A DNA stretch of 64,000 nucleotides from Anaerolineae bacterium (GCA_003130845.1 QEXW01000045.1:1-64000); one strand, 5' to 3'. Positions 47,449 through 58,014 are shown, counted from the stretch's first letter. Made by a program: numbers and translations. Notes: generated by a model from the letters alone, not told the origin.

Positions 47449-48021
47449 TTAGCCGGGTTTGAGATAGAGCATACCCAAACCGAGTTTATCCAGGCCTTGT
47501 TTGGCCCAGTGTGTAGATAAAGCAGAATCGGTTTGCATGACTGCCATGAGAGCAGGAATAGCGCGCGGGTCTCCAATTTCGGACAAAGCACGGACAGCTT
47601 CTAAGCGAGCAGCGGGGGTTCCGCTTTGCAAAAGTTCTATCAGGGCAGGAACGGCCGGTGATCCAATGGCAACAAGCGCATTGCGCACCAAATGCGCTGT
47701 CATGGAATCTGCCGAGGCTAGAACCCCAATCAGGGGAGCAATGGCCTGCAGGTGCGGATGGTGACACAACCCTAACGCTGCACATTGCCGAATTTCATCC
47801 GAGGGGTCATCCAGTGCCTGCACAAGCCGGTTGATAACCTCTTCGCTGGTGGGAAAATCTGCCAAGGCGCGCAACGCCCACCAACGAACATCCACGTTTT
47901 CAGACCGCAAAAGCGGTTCAAGTGCAGAAAGAGGCAAAACTGTCAGTCGGATAGCGGCGGCTTCAGCGCGGGCCTCATCCCCACTGGCTAAGTCATCGAG
48001 CAGGGTTTGCCAGTCAGTCAT
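47449..48021 (-). CDS. HEAT-repeat protein
   Basis: A 190-aa all-helical protein with about five HEAT/PBS-lyase-like repeats, for example DVRWWALRALADFPTSEEVIN, DEIRQCAALGLCHHPHLQAIA and PAARLEAVRALSEIGDPRAIPAL. No catalytic motif is seen. It begins directly upstream of the LCP gene (16 bases), and the Trm112-like gene ends at the base before its start codon. Such scaffolds mediate protein contacts; the partner is unknown. Confidence 0.8.
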   Translation of the reverse strand: MTDWQTLLDDLASGDEARAEAAAIRLTVLPLSALEPLLRSENVDVRWWALRALADFPTSEEVINRLVQALDDPSDEIRQCAALGLCHHPHLQAIAPLIGVLASADSMTAHLVRNALVAIGSPAVPALIELLQSGTPAARLEAVRALSEIGDPRAIPALMAVMQTDSALSTHWAKQGLDKLGLGMLYLKPG

Positions 48022-48240
48022 TTAACGCGCCGGGGGTGGAACAGGCAGGGCCTCGGGAGTAGTTGCAGCCCACTTATCGCCTTCGTCAATCAACATGACG
48101 GGGATGTCATCTACAATCGGATATTTACGCCCACAATCCTGACAAATCAGCCAAGATTCGCGCATCAGGGTGAGCAGTCCGTCTCGTTCGCGCACACAAG
48201 CCGGACAGCGCAAAATTTCAAGCAGTTCTTGAGAGACCAT
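48022..48240 (-). CDS. Trm112-family protein
   Basis: A 72-aa protein starting MVSQELLEILRCPACVRERD with a four-Cys zinc site (CPAC and CQDC) and the ending YPIVDDIPVMLIDE, typical of bacterial Trm112/YcaR proteins. Eukaryotic Trm112 activates methyltransferases; a methyltransferase-like membrane protein lies two genes upstream, but a link is only a guess. AGGAG precedes the ATG. Confidence 0.85.
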   Translation of the reverse strand: MVSQELLEILRCPACVRERDGLLTLMRESWLICQDCGRKYPIVDDIPVMLIDEGDKWAATTPEALPVPPPAR

Positions 48241-48289
48241 CGTTTCTCCTTAATTTGCAATACGGGCAACGATTGTACCATATCCAGAT

Positions 48290-50212
48290 TTATGGCTGGC
48301 ACAGGTTTCGCTTTTGCAGAAGTTTTTCGGGGTCTTCAGTCCCAGGGCCATATTCACACACAGCAGCCCAGGGTTCATAGTGGGTCTGAAATTTATCTAC
48401 AAAGTAGATTTTTCCGTCACGCATCACCATCCGGTTGATAATCACATCCGCGCCATCGGCAGCCCAATCGACCTGACGAACTTCTCCGGGCTTGAGTTCC
48501 GGGTTTACTTGAATCACCGGTGGCGGGGCTGAAGTCACGTTGATTGGCCCGGTGGTGTCGTAGGTGACGGTGCGACCATCAGACGTGGAGTAAAACTTCC
48601 AGGTGAGCGTACGCGCTGCGCCGTTGAAATAGACTTCCATCAACAGCCAATAGGGTGTATCGTTGGTAAATTTGAAATCCACCAAGGGGAAATAGACGGT
48701 GGCATCGAAACCAGCCAGAAGAGGGTCTAGGCTGCCATTGGCACGCTGCTCGTAATAACTGACCCGATAGGCGTGTGCAAACCGTTCATTGATGGGATAG
48801 CCACCAAAAAAAGCGGTGCGGAACAAAGTGGTGCTCACCTGGCAAACGCCACCACCCACCCCTTTGATGGTACGTCCACCATAGATAATCAATGCTTCGG
48901 CATAGCCATTATCCAGGCTGATGTCGCCTAGGTATTTGCCCATCGAAAAGGTTTCACCAGGCGCAACCAGCAACCCGTGAAAGTTGGCAGCCGCCGCCTG
49001 AATGTTTTGCAAGCGAGGCGCGCTGGAGCCGTAAAAGTAAGTGGTTTGTGAACTGACCAGTTGGGTAATGCCTAAGGCCGCCGCGGTGGCGTCATCTTTG
49101 ACCTGCGGCTCGGTGATAATCAAGCGCAGGTAGGCTGAATTCTGCCCGGCGGCAATGGCGGCTTCCATTTCATCCAGCGTGGCGGGTATATCCAGTTGGT
49201 AGCCAATGGTGGCAGGACGAATCAACTGCAACTGGGCGGTCGTTTCATCAAAAATGAAACGGGCGTTTTGCTCCGGGCGGTCGGTTTGGCGGGCGATGTT
49301 CTCCAGATACGGTTTTAGCATACTGCGGTCTGCCTGAATCACGTATTGGGCGTTGCCGTTCGAGTCGTAGATGCGTCCAACGCGCAACATCGGAGCCAGT
49401 TCCAACGGTTGAATCTGCCAGGGGCCAGGGTCGCCCGCGCGCACATTGGGGATAGAAAGTGTAAAGGGTGCCGAGAGTAGACGCCGAGCGACTTCTGCCT
49501 GGGCGGAGGCATCTAGCACCGCCGGGGGGTGCTCTTCTATCACGAGCGGCACCTCGCCATCACGGAACGATTGCATTTGCACCGTGAGATAGACCAAAGT
49601 AGCCTGTACGTTGAGGCGCCGACCAATCTGCCCAGGGGTAGTGCTAACTTCTAACCCATTGATAACCAGGCTGGCCTCCCGCACCGGGCGGTCAATTTGC
49701 ACGGCCAAATTTTGTAGATAGGAGTGCGCCAAGCGTTGGTCGAGCACGACAACGGGAGGGACATCGATGCCAATCTGCGAAGCGTTCCATTGTGTTTCCA
49801 ACGCTCCAAACAAGCCACCCTTGCGCCCCATCTCGAAGGCAGCTTGTGCGCTGGCCACCGGGTCGAAGACCATCCCCAAACGAGCCGGGGATTCAACCCA
49901 CACGTTTTCGCCGTCACGCAAAACGATACGGCCACTGACGGGATAGGTGAGCAGGGTCTGCAATTTTACAGCGGCATCCACTGGTTTCATTCCAGAAACA
50001 TCTACCCCGGCAACAGAAATTCCAGGAAAGATTCGTCCGGCATAGGCCACACGATAGCCAATGGTGATAAGAAACATCACCAGCAAGAAGACGGCAAAAC
50101 CGCCTAAGAGCGCTAACGCTATCTGCAAAAGCAGAGTCTCAAACTGACGGCGGTCACGCCGTGGACGTACAAAGCGAACAGGGGTGGGATTTTCAAGGGG
50201 AGGAGAATACAT
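48290..50212 (-). CDS. VanW-family protein with peptidoglycan-binding-like domains
   Basis: A 640-aa envelope protein. One membrane helix lies at about 27-52. Two or three YoaR-like putative peptidoglycan-binding domains follow (FPGISVAGVDVSGMKPVDAAVKLQ motif and a second related copy near 190-370). The VanW domain is at about 395-550 with GETFSMGKYLGDISLDNGYAEA and GVGGGVCQVSTTLFRTAFFGG. The C-terminus resembles a G5-like strand domain. The GTG at 50218 or the ATG at 50212 could start it; neither has a clear ribosome-binding site. Often linked to beta-lactam or glycopeptide tolerance, but the biochemical role is unknown. Confidence 0.88.
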   Translation of the reverse strand: MYSPPLENPTPVRFVRPRRDRRQFETLLLQIALALLGGFAVFLLVMFLITIGYRVAYAGRIFPGISVAGVDVSGMKPVDAAVKLQTLLTYPVSGRIVLRDGENVWVESPARLGMVFDPVASAQAAFEMGRKGGLFGALETQWNASQIGIDVPPVVVLDQRLAHSYLQNLAVQIDRPVREASLVINGLEVSTTPGQIGRRLNVQATLVYLTVQMQSFRDGEVPLVIEEHPPAVLDASAQAEVARRLLSAPFTLSIPNVRAGDPGPWQIQPLELAPMLRVGRIYDSNGNAQYVIQADRSMLKPYLENIARQTDRPEQNARFIFDETTAQLQLIRPATIGYQLDIPATLDEMEAAIAAGQNSAYLRLIITEPQVKDDATAAALGITQLVSSQTTYFYGSSAPRLQNIQAAAANFHGLLVAPGETFSMGKYLGDISLDNGYAEALIIYGGRTIKGVGGGVCQVSTTLFRTAFFGGYPINERFAHAYRVSYYEQRANGSLDPLLAGFDATVYFPLVDFKFTNDTPYWLLMEVYFNGAARTLTWKFYSTSDGRTVTYDTTGPINVTSAPPPVIQVNPELKPGEVRQVDWAADGADVIINRMVMRDGKIYFVDKFQTHYEPWAAVCEYGPGTEDPEKLLQKRNLCQP

Positions 50213-50249
50213 AGGCACAGATAAAAGTCATTCAGAGATGGCGTCCATT

Positions 50250-50837
50250 TTATCTTCGGCGCAAACGAGGCAAGAACATCGGTGTACGTGCTTGGTAAGC
50301 AGCATATTCGACGCCAAATTCTTTCAGGAGTTTGCGTTCTTCAAAGTGTGCACCAATCAGTAGGTATAGGGTGAAAACAATCCATACCGCCAGGCGATTC
50401 ACGGTCATCTCCGGCCAAGCCCACAGGAAGACCAACCCCGCCGTGTAGAGAGGATGGCGGACATGGGCATACAAGCCATCGGTGACGAGTTGAGCAGGCG
50501 CTTCGAGACCGGCCAATTGAGTCAATCCGGCGAACTCAAACAGGCCAGTTTGCATCACACCGGCAAGCAGGGCAAAGAAGGCTGCACCTTGCACAAGGGC
50601 AGAAAAGTAAACCCAGGGTTCCGGAATACTGTAGAGCATCTGGTCTGGGAAGGTGAAAAGCATCACTAAAATTGGCAGAAAGCTGGCAAGCGAAAACAGG
50701 TTATAGGAAAACCGATAGAGACGGTCGGCCAACGGTCCGAAAGCGCGACGCGCCGCTGCCTTGACGGTGTGCGAGGCAAGAACGGAGTGAACCACACCCC
50801 AAAGAATAGACGCGAGCACCAAATAGAGAGTTCCCAT
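50250..50837 (-). CDS. Membrane methyltransferase-like protein, NnrU/isoprenylcysteine methyltransferase type
   Basis: A 195-aa protein with five or six helices. The C-terminal pattern DGLYAHVRHPLYTAGLVFLW, then GAHFEERKLLKEFGVEYAAY, is shared by isoprenylcysteine and phospholipid methyltransferases, where the RHP and EE motifs bind SAM and substrate. The N-terminus (LVLASILWGVVHSVLASH) resembles NnrU. The ATG at 50837 is chosen over an in-frame TTG at 50843. Substrate is unknown. It lies in the same minus-strand cluster as the VanW and HerA-like genes. Confidence 0.75.
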   Translation of the reverse strand: MGTLYLVLASILWGVVHSVLASHTVKAAARRAFGPLADRLYRFSYNLFSLASFLPILVMLFTFPDQMLYSIPEPWVYFSALVQGAAFFALLAGVMQTGLFEFAGLTQLAGLEAPAQLVTDGLYAHVRHPLYTAGLVFLWAWPEMTVNRLAVWIVFTLYLLIGAHFEERKLLKEFGVEYAAYQARTPMFLPRLRRR

Positions 50838-50908
50838 AGGCAAGTACCATTCAGAAAAGACAAAATGTGCGGTGCTTAGTGCTTATCAGCTGAGGGAGTT
50901 CTGCGCAG

Positions 50909-53476
50909 TCATTGGCAGGCAGGCACCGAATACATGTGGCCGGCAGCATGCAGGATGTAGAACGGCATCCAGGCAACACCGAAATGGTTTAGAAAGATGT
51001 CGCTCTTGCGCGGACGAACCGGAATTTCTGTGATTTGATTAACCAACGCTGCCCAGCGTTCATTGGTCTGCTGTTCAATTTCAGCGCGTTGGCGTTCTAA
51101 CTCGAGCAGTTGCGTTTTGAACTGCTGGATGGCCTCGATAGATTCATCTACTTCGGCTTTGGCTTGCTGGGTAAGGCGGTTTTTGGTGACCTGCGTGGTG
51201 ATACTGCGCTTACGCGCCAAACCAAGCAAGCTGGCACCCATTTCTAGCAGGCTGCTGGCTTCTTCACGCTTGCGCTGTTCGTATTCAACCTGGTCACGTA
51301 TCAATTCGCGTTCTTCGCGGGTCAGGCGCTCTTGTATCTGCGCAATTTGTCGGTCCAAGGAGGCGGTGAGACGGGCTATCTCTTTATCGCGGGCTAGGCG
51401 GGCGGCATCGGCACAAGCCGAGCGAAATTCAGCGGCGCTGACATCGGGGCCAGCATATACCTTGAGGGCTTCGTTGGCACGCGCAACAACGGAAGCGGAG
51501 CGATACACCCAATCTACAAAGTCTTTTTGTAAGGCGTTGAGTAGTTTTGTATCACCCAACGGCGCTGGAAGCATCTCGAAGCGCGCGCCCGGTTCTGGCT
51601 GATTTTGCATTCGTTCGAGCGGCAAACCAGGGCGCAGGTAATTTTCCCAACGAATGGTGACGCTTCGCTGGCTCAGGTCATCTACCAGGGCAATCTGTTG
51701 GAGTTGCGCATCTACGCCCAATTTACGGTCTAGCACGCGGGCGTGGGCCTCGGCCAGCAAAACCGCACGATACAGCAATCCGAGCGGCTGCACATCGGCC
51801 GGTAGGGGGTGTTCGGCCACGCGCATGGCTTCGTTCATTGAGAGACTGACAGGCAGAAAATACTCGGCCACCCCGGCAGGCACTGCCGGATGGGTGAGGC
51901 TACCCGGTATATCGGCTGTCGGCGCGGTGTTAGGAAGTGGCGCCGCAGCCGATGGAGCGAGAGTGCCATTTACAGTCGTGGCAGGAATAGGCTGCAGACG
52001 AGAAAAATCAGGTGCAGCAGAAGTGGGCTGGCCGGCGACGGGCGCAAAATCCGGCCCGGTTGCACGCTCAACCCCCTCTCGTCCGGCGCCTGCCAAGCGG
52101 TTCAGGGCTGGTATTTGCGAACGGGTCAGTGGACCGGCCAAAAAATTCATCACCCACCGGGTTTGGAACAACACCGGTTGTTTTTGGTGGACGTTGTGCA
52201 GGAGAAAAACTCGTTTGCCAAGCGCAGAAATAATCTTGTTGTAGGTTGCGCGGTCTAGGTCTGGAGAGGCACCTTGCAAGCCATCGAGCAGGCGTTGTTT
52301 ATCCCATTCCGTCTGCAACTTGCCCACAAACCAGGTACCAGCATTGGAAATGCCTTTGTAATCAATATCTGCCGGGTTTTGGGTGGCCAGCACCAAGCCC
52401 ACCCCAAAGGCGCGTGCCTGCTTGAGCATGCGCAGCAACAAGGTTTTGCTGGGTGGGTTATGCTGAGGCGGTAAATAACCAAACAGTTCATCAAAGTAGA
52501 GCAATGCCCGCAAGGAGGTAGCCCCAGGCTGCGTACGCATCCAGGTTTCAAAGGCTGCTAACAGCAGGGTGACAAAGAACATCCGCTCACCTTCGCTGAG
52601 ATGCGCAATGTAAAACACGCTATGGCGCGGTTTGCCTTCAGGCGTGTAGAGCAGGTCCGGGATGTGCATGGGTTGGCCTTCGCGCCAGCTTTGAAATGCG
52701 GGGGAAGCCAAGATGTTGTTTAGCGTGAGGGCTAGGTCGGCGCGTTCTTTGGCGGGAAAGAAATTCTCTACCGGGAAAGCGCCTAGTTTGTCGAACGGTG
52801 GATTCTGAACTTGCAGAATAAGTTCGGTCAGGTCGAGGGAGTGATTTTTACTCCAAGCATGCTCGAAGATGTTGGAAAGTAGAATATGCTCACGCGAGCG
52901 GAGCGGGTCAATATCCGTATAGCCAACCAAGCCTAACAGGGCGGTGACGGTGCTAGCAATTTTCTCACGCAAAATTTCTCGATTGCCTTCCCACGCCAAG
53001 CCGGGGGCTTGTAGGCTAGAAAGAACGCTAATGGCTAGGCCCGCATCCGAGCCAGGGGTATAGACGCCAAACTGAACGGCAGTTTTTAGAGCGTGAATGT
53101 GCTGGGGCGAAAGTCCCCATTCGTGCAGTCCTGCCTTCCAGCGCTCGGCGTTTTCCTGCGCGGCTTGTTCCAATGTTTTGCCTTGTCTTCGCAAGGCATC
53201 AGCATCCAGCCAGGGGGCAAAGTCTTGGGGGGCCAGGTCCGGAAAGTGCAGGAGCAGGTTGGTCAGGTCGCCTTTAGGGTCAATTAGAATAGCCGGAATG
53301 CCCTGCAAGGCAGCCTCTTCCATAATCGCAATGCACAAGCCGGTCTTCCCCGAACCGGTCATGCCGGTCACGATGGCGTGTGTGGTCAGGTCAGCCGGGT
53401 CATAATACAGTTTCTCGCTTGTCGGCTGAGCGGCAGCCAGGTCGAAGCGGCGTCCAAGATAGAACAAGTTACCCAT
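50909..53476 (-). CDS. HerA-like DUF87 ATPase with C-terminal coiled coil
   Basis: An 855-aa ATPase related to HerA/FtsK/VirB4 translocases. Walker A is TGMTGSGKTG (38-46 region), IPAILIDPKGDLTNLLLHFP follows, and Walker B is LLYFDELFGYLPP, with LVLATQNPADIDYKG as the sensor-like motif and LNRAT-like LDRATYNKI near the end of the core. A linker rich in Pro and Ala (about 480-560) separates the core from a charged coiled coil (about 690-830, for example LIRDQVEYEQRKREEASS). The start at 53476 follows AGGAGG. No nuclease partner (NurA) is near. Cellular role is unclear. Confidence 0.82.
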   Translation of the reverse strand: MGNLFYLGRRFDLAAAQPTSEKLYYDPADLTTHAIVTGMTGSGKTGLCIAIMEEAALQGIPAILIDPKGDLTNLLLHFPDLAPQDFAPWLDADALRRQGKTLEQAAQENAERWKAGLHEWGLSPQHIHALKTAVQFGVYTPGSDAGLAISVLSSLQAPGLAWEGNREILREKIASTVTALLGLVGYTDIDPLRSREHILLSNIFEHAWSKNHSLDLTELILQVQNPPFDKLGAFPVENFFPAKERADLALTLNNILASPAFQSWREGQPMHIPDLLYTPEGKPRHSVFYIAHLSEGERMFFVTLLLAAFETWMRTQPGATSLRALLYFDELFGYLPPQHNPPSKTLLLRMLKQARAFGVGLVLATQNPADIDYKGISNAGTWFVGKLQTEWDKQRLLDGLQGASPDLDRATYNKIISALGKRVFLLHNVHQKQPVLFQTRWVMNFLAGPLTRSQIPALNRLAGAGREGVERATGPDFAPVAGQPTSAAPDFSRLQPIPATTVNGTLAPSAAAPLPNTAPTADIPGSLTHPAVPAGVAEYFLPVSLSMNEAMRVAEHPLPADVQPLGLLYRAVLLAEAHARVLDRKLGVDAQLQQIALVDDLSQRSVTIRWENYLRPGLPLERMQNQPEPGARFEMLPAPLGDTKLLNALQKDFVDWVYRSASVVARANEALKVYAGPDVSAAEFRSACADAARLARDKEIARLTASLDRQIAQIQERLTREERELIRDQVEYEQRKREEASSLLEMGASLLGLARKRSITTQVTKNRLTQQAKAEVDESIEAIQQFKTQLLELERQRAEIEQQTNERWAALVNQITEIPVRPRKSDIFLNHFGVAWMPFYILHAAGHMYSVPACQ

Positions 53477-53539
53477 AAGGCGGCCTCCTGTGAGCAGGTC
53501 GTTGAAACGATAGGGCGAATATATCACAAAAGAGGAAAA

Positions 53540-54691
53540 TTACGGCAGAGGTAAGTTGCCAGCATAACCGGTCAGTTCGACATATCCATTGCCGCTGACA
53601 GGTTGTCCCTGGCACACTCCCTCGAAGCGCACCGCCCCCTCCCAATAGGTGACAGCAGGGAAATGAACTTCTTGGTCGGACATCCACGGTTGAAGGGTAA
53701 GGGTGCAGGCCGGACGGTTGAGCCGAATTTGCCAGCCGGCCGGGTAGTCACCCCCGGTACGTGGGCTGCGCCAGCGGTGAGTAACCAGGATGTCAAAATC
53801 GGTGTGTTGCAAAGCAAGTGTTGCGCCATCTGCATCAATAAACGTGCCGCTGGAGGCAGGTGAAACATCCCCATTCGTTTCACGCAACTGAAACAGCATC
53901 AGCGCCGCCCCATCTTCAAATTGCAGAGAAAACCAATCCCATCCAATCTGACCTTCATCGAGGACGCCGGTGCTGAATTCATGGTCTTTCCAGGCCAGTC
54001 CACTGACCAGGAACGTTTCGCCCTGTACTTGAAGCGTTCCTTCGGCGCGCAAACGCGGCTGACTATAGTAATATGACGCATTGCTCGGCTGACTCCCTTT
54101 GCGGCTATAGCCGGCCTGTCCATGCAAAATAACGCCCAGTTCATCGGTCAGAGTCAAATCCAAAACCACATTGTCCTGCACGGCTTGCATGTGATAGACC
54201 TTTGGCGCAATTTCAAGCACCTGCCAATCTTCCAGCCAGACCCGGTAAGGGTCTCCCTGGGCGCCTGCCAATCCCGGACCAGGACGAGCATAGCGTTCAT
54301 AGGCATAAAAGGCGTTCGCAGCAATATCGCTCACGGCAAAATGAGCAAAATACATACTGTGGTTGTACCAGGCCGAGTCGACAGGTAACGAGATAGTCGG
54401 TGGAATCAGCCCCACCCGAAAGATAGTCAACTCGAAGCCAAAACGACGGCCTGCAGGCGTGGCGAGATTGCCGGTGTAATACCACCACTCGGTGCGAAAA
54501 TCGGGATGCGCGCCGAAATCAGCCGGAAAGGTGAGTGGGCGTGAACCATCGGCCACAGCAAAGCCTTCCACAGGCGCAGGGGCTTCCATCTGCCATTGGA
54601 GTTGAGCAGAGTGCGTTGGGGGGGCAGCGCAATTGACCAAACCCAATACCAACAAAACAAAAAAGCAACCAAATCGGATACGCCGTATCAT
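53540..54691 (-). CDS. AttH/CrtC-like secreted lipoprotein
   Basis: A 383-aa exported protein with a lipoprotein signal ([12 protein letters not shown], Cys21). The body is the lipocalin-like fold of AttH and carotenoid 1,2-hydratase families: [28 protein letters not shown] near 60-90, [32 protein letters not shown] and [20 protein letters not shown]. Homologues are called predicted secreted hydrolases. It is divergent from an ABC ATPase/FtsX permease pair, and these three genes often form one module in other bacteria. A carotenoid role is possible but not supported by neighbours. Confidence 0.85.
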   Translation of the reverse strand: MIRRIRFGCFFVLLVLGLVNCAAPPTHSAQLQWQMEAPAPVEGFAVADGSRPLTFPADFGAHPDFRTEWWYYTGNLATPAGRRFGFELTIFRVGLIPPTISLPVDSAWYNHSMYFAHFAVSDIAANAFYAYERYARPGPGLAGAQGDPYRVWLEDWQVLEIAPKVYHMQAVQDNVVLDLTLTDELGVILHGQAGYSRKGSQPSNASYYYSQPRLRAEGTLQVQGETFLVSGLAWKDHEFSTGVLDEGQIGWDWFSLQFEDGAALMLFQLRETNGDVSPASSGTFIDADGATLALQHTDFDILVTHRWRSPRTGGDYPAGWQIRLNRPACTLTLQPWMSDQEVHFPAVTYWEGAVRFEGVCQGQPVSGNGYVELTGYAGNLPLP

Positions 54692-54781
54692 GATTTGGAT
54701 TATACGGTCTTCCGTGCGCTGAGGTGGTTTTTCATGCTTATCACTGACATTCTTCTAACATTTGGCGGCTACAATCAACCC

Positions 54782-55462
54782 ATGACTGCTTTTCTTCGTT
54801 TTGATGGTTTGACCAAATCGTACAGTGAGGGCGGCTCGCGGCGGGTCGTCCTGCAAAACGCACACGCCGAATTTCATCCGGGCGAAATCACGGCTATCTT
54901 GGGTAAAAGTGGCAGCGGAAAAAGCACCCTGCTCAATTTGATGAGTGGAATTGATGCGCCGGATAGCGGGCAAATTTGGGTAGAAGGGCGCGACCTAACG
55001 ACACTTTCAGAACGCGAGCGTACCATCTTCCGACGGGCGCACATTGGCTTCATTTTCCAGTTTTTCAATCTCATCCCCACGCTCACGGTGGGCGAAAACG
55101 TCAGGTTACCCCTCGAATTGAACCGGGTACCACGCCCCCAAGCGACCCACAAAGCACGCGAGTTGCTGGCGGCGGTTGGATTGTCTGACCGTTGGGACAC
55201 GTTTCCAGAAAAACTCTCCGGTGGTGAACAACAACGTGTTGCCCTGGCACGTGCCCTAGTGCATGACCCACTTTTAATCCTGGCCGACGAACCAACCGGC
55301 AATCTAGATGAAGAAACCGGCGCACAGGTCTTGTCTTTGCTCACACGCCTGACACGCGAACAAAACCGTACACTCGTCTTGGTGACGCACAGCGCCGAAG
55401 CCGCTGCTCATGCCGACCGAGTACTGCGTCTAACGCACGGCCAGCTTGCATCGGAACGCTAA
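54782..55462 (+). CDS. ABC transporter ATP-binding protein, LolD/MacB type
   Basis: A 226-aa ATPase. Walker [13 protein letters not shown] (41-52), the Q-loop [22 protein letters not shown] typical of LolD/MacB relatives, signature [15 protein letters not shown] and Walker [13 protein letters not shown] are all intact. The ATG at 54782 is chosen because homologous sequence starts there; the open frame runs back into the divergent lipoprotein gene. It is followed after 2 bases by the FtsX-type permease. Together they probably use ATP to move or release an envelope substrate with the AttH-like protein. Confidence 0.93.
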   Translation: MTAFLRFDGLTKSYSEGGSRRVVLQNAHAEFHPGEITAILGKSGSGKSTLLNLMSGIDAPDSGQIWVEGRDLTTLSERERTIFRRAHIGFIFQFFNLIPTLTVGENVRLPLELNRVPRPQATHKARELLAAVGLSDRWDTFPEKLSGGEQQRVALARALVHDPLLILADEPTGNLDEETGAQVLSLLTRLTREQNRTLVLVTHSAEAAAHADRVLRLTHGQLASER

Positions 55463-55464
55463 AT

Positions 55465-58014
55465 ATGCTCTCTTTGCGTACTCTGCTGCGGCATCCCCTT
55501 CAATTTGCGTTGATGACGCTGGGCATTGCGCTGGGCGTAGCCGTGATGGTTGGGATTGACCTGGCAAATGCTAGTGCGGAACGCGCTTTCACGTTGAGCG
55601 CGAATGCCGTCACCGGGCGTGCCACACACGCTATTGTGAGCGGCAGTGCTGGGGTAGATGAGTCGCTATACGTTCGCCTGCGCAACGAGACGCGCTTTCG
55701 CAGCCTGTTAGAAAGCGCACCGGTAATCCGTGCCTTGGGCGTCAGCCCTCAATTAGGTGAGATTCCCTTCACGGTGTTGGGGATAGACCCATTCGCCGAA
55801 GCACCGTTCCGCAACTATTTGGCAAATGAGCAAAACTGGGATGTTCGCACGTTCGCGCCGCTGCTCACACGACCTGGCGCCATCTTGCTTTCTGCCCCGG
55901 TTGCTGCACGATACGGGCTACATCCCTGCCCGGCCGAGCCACACAATGCTTGTCGCTTGGACTTGACCATCGAAGGCAAGACGCATCGAGTCTTCCTCAC
56001 CGGCCTACTAGAGCCAGCCGATAGTTTTGCTCGCCGGGCATTAGAGACTCTGCTAATTACAGACATCAGCACCGCGCAAAGCCTGACCGGCCTGCGTGGC
56101 AAACTGACCCAAATTGACTTGATTTTGCCCGAAGAGGCTGACGTATCCGCCCTGCAGGCTGCCTTACCTGCGGGAGTTCTTTTAACAACTTCAGCCACAC
56201 GCAACGAGCAATTTAACACCCTAACCGCCGCTTTCCGTACAAACCTGCTGGCGCTCAGCTTATTGGCGCTGCTGGTAGGTATTTTTTTGATTTACAACAC
56301 CATGACCTTTTCGGTGGTACAGCGACGCGCGCTGTTTGGCACGTTGCGCAGTTTGGGCTATACCCGCGAACAGGTCTTTGGCATGGTGTTGGGTGAAGCC
56401 GCACTGGTAGGCACCATAGGCACCGGATTGGGTTTGGCCTTAGGCGTTTTACTAGGACAAGGCGCAGTGCAATTGGTGACTCAAACCATCAATGACCTAT
56501 TTTTCGTAGTCAATGTGCGTGGTGTACAAATTCCCCTAACCAGCTTGCTCAAGGGTGGGGTAGTTGGGTTATTTGCCAGTCTGTTAGCGGCTGCTCCACC
56601 AGCCTGGGAAGCGGCCTCGGTGCCGCCACGCCTGGCGCTCTCGCGTGCAGGGCTAGAAAGCAAAGCCAGCAATGCAGTACACCTGGCGGCGATTTTGGGT
56701 ACGCTGGCCGTTTTGCTAGGGGCCAGCATGCTGCGCATCCCAACCCGCAGCCTGGCAATCAGTTTCAGCGGAACGTTCGCCATCGTTCTGGGGCTAGCAG
56801 CGACGACGCCCTTGGTTACGGTATCGCTCATGCGTCTAATAGGTCCACCAGCAGGGATGTTGTTTGGCTTGCTGGGACGACTAGGCCCCCGCAACGTGAT
56901 TGGCTCACAAAGCCGAACCGCCATTGCGGTCGCAGCACTCATGGTTGCTGTGGCCGTAACGATTGGTGTTCAGGTCATGATTGCCAGTTTCCGCCTGACC
57001 GTCAGACTTTGGCTAGAGCAAACCCTACAAGGCGATATTTATATCGCAGCACAAAGCTTAAGCGCGGCACGCCTCGATACGCCGCTCGAACCGCAGATTG
57101 TAGAACAAGTGCAAACGCATCCCGCCGTTCAAAGCATCGCCGCAGTACGCGTGGTCACCGTTGAGACGGATTTCGGGCCAGTTGACTTGGTGGCCGCCTC
57201 CCCCGACCCCTGGCAGAACACACGCTTGTTGTTGCAGGGCAACCCCGAGACCTTTGTCAAAGAAATGAAACAAGGCGCGATTCTGCTCTCCGAGCCGCTG
57301 GCAGCACGCTTAGGCATCAACGCGCTGGATGTACCTTTTCGGATTCTCACTCCGCGCGGTTGGGCAGATTTTCCGATTGCAGGCATCTATGCCGATTACG
57401 CTTCCACGCGCGGCACCATCCGCATGGACCTAGAAACCTACCGCACACTGTGGCAGGACCCTGGAATCAATGGTCTTTCGCTCACCTTGCGCCCGGCGGC
57501 CGATGTAGATTTCGTCACCGCTGACCTGCGGACACGCCTAGCGAACCGGCAAGTACAAATCAACCCCAGCAGTGGCCTGCGTGCCGAGGCGCTTGCCATT
57601 TTTGACCGCACCTTTGCAATTACAACCGCCATGCAAGTCATCACAACCCTGGTAGCATTTATCGGTGTACTTAGCTCGTTGCTGGCCCTACAACTAGAAA
57701 AAGCGCGCGAAATGGGCATCTTGCGCGCGCTAGGGTTAACCGTAGCCCAAATGCGCCGCCTGACGTTGTGGGAAACCGGGCTGTTGGGTGCTTCGGCAGG
57801 CTTATTGGCCTTGCCAACCGGTTACATCCTGGCTTGGATTCTCATTTACGTTATCAACCAGCGCTCCTTTGGTTGGACGCTGCAAATGCAAGTCGAAGCA
57901 CAACCGTTTGCGCAAGCCTTCCTTTTGGCAATTGGGGCGTCTTTGCTAGCGGGTCTCTACCCCGCCTTGCGCTTGGGACGCCTGCAACCTGCCGCTGCCC
58001 TGCGCGGAGAGTGA
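55465..58014 (+). CDS. FtsX-family ABC transporter permease
   Basis: An 849-aa membrane protein with two FtsX-like permease blocks. The N-terminal helix (about 15-35, FALMTLGIALGVAVMVGIDLANAS) and a large extracytoplasmic MacB-type domain precede helices near 265-290, 320-345 and 365-390. A second such unit follows, with a helix near 490-510 (TAIAVAALMVAVAVTIGV), a second outer domain and three C-terminal helices. This double arrangement is that of LolCE-like or DevC-like fused permeases. The 2-base gap to its ATPase and a 3-base gap to the DUF2256 gene indicate one transcript. Confidence 0.92.
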   Translation: MLSLRTLLRHPLQFALMTLGIALGVAVMVGIDLANASAERAFTLSANAVTGRATHAIVSGSAGVDESLYVRLRNETRFRSLLESAPVIRALGVSPQLGEIPFTVLGIDPFAEAPFRNYLANEQNWDVRTFAPLLTRPGAILLSAPVAARYGLHPCPAEPHNACRLDLTIEGKTHRVFLTGLLEPADSFARRALETLLITDISTAQSLTGLRGKLTQIDLILPEEADVSALQAALPAGVLLTTSATRNEQFNTLTAAFRTNLLALSLLALLVGIFLIYNTMTFSVVQRRALFGTLRSLGYTREQVFGMVLGEAALVGTIGTGLGLALGVLLGQGAVQLVTQTINDLFFVVNVRGVQIPLTSLLKGGVVGLFASLLAAAPPAWEAASVPPRLALSRAGLESKASNAVHLAAILGTLAVLLGASMLRIPTRSLAISFSGTFAIVLGLAATTPLVTVSLMRLIGPPAGMLFGLLGRLGPRNVIGSQSRTAIAVAALMVAVAVTIGVQVMIASFRLTVRLWLEQTLQGDIYIAAQSLSAARLDTPLEPQIVEQVQTHPAVQSIAAVRVVTVETDFGPVDLVAASPDPWQNTRLLLQGNPETFVKEMKQGAILLSEPLAARLGINALDVPFRILTPRGWADFPIAGIYADYASTRGTIRMDLETYRTLWQDPGINGLSLTLRPAADVDFVTADLRTRLANRQVQINPSSGLRAEALAIFDRTFAITTAMQVITTLVAFIGVLSSLLALQLEKAREMGILRALGLTVAQMRRLTLWETGLLGASAGLLALPTGYILAWILIYVINQRSFGWTLQMQVEAQPFAQAFLLAIGASLLAGLYPALRLGRLQPAAALRGE

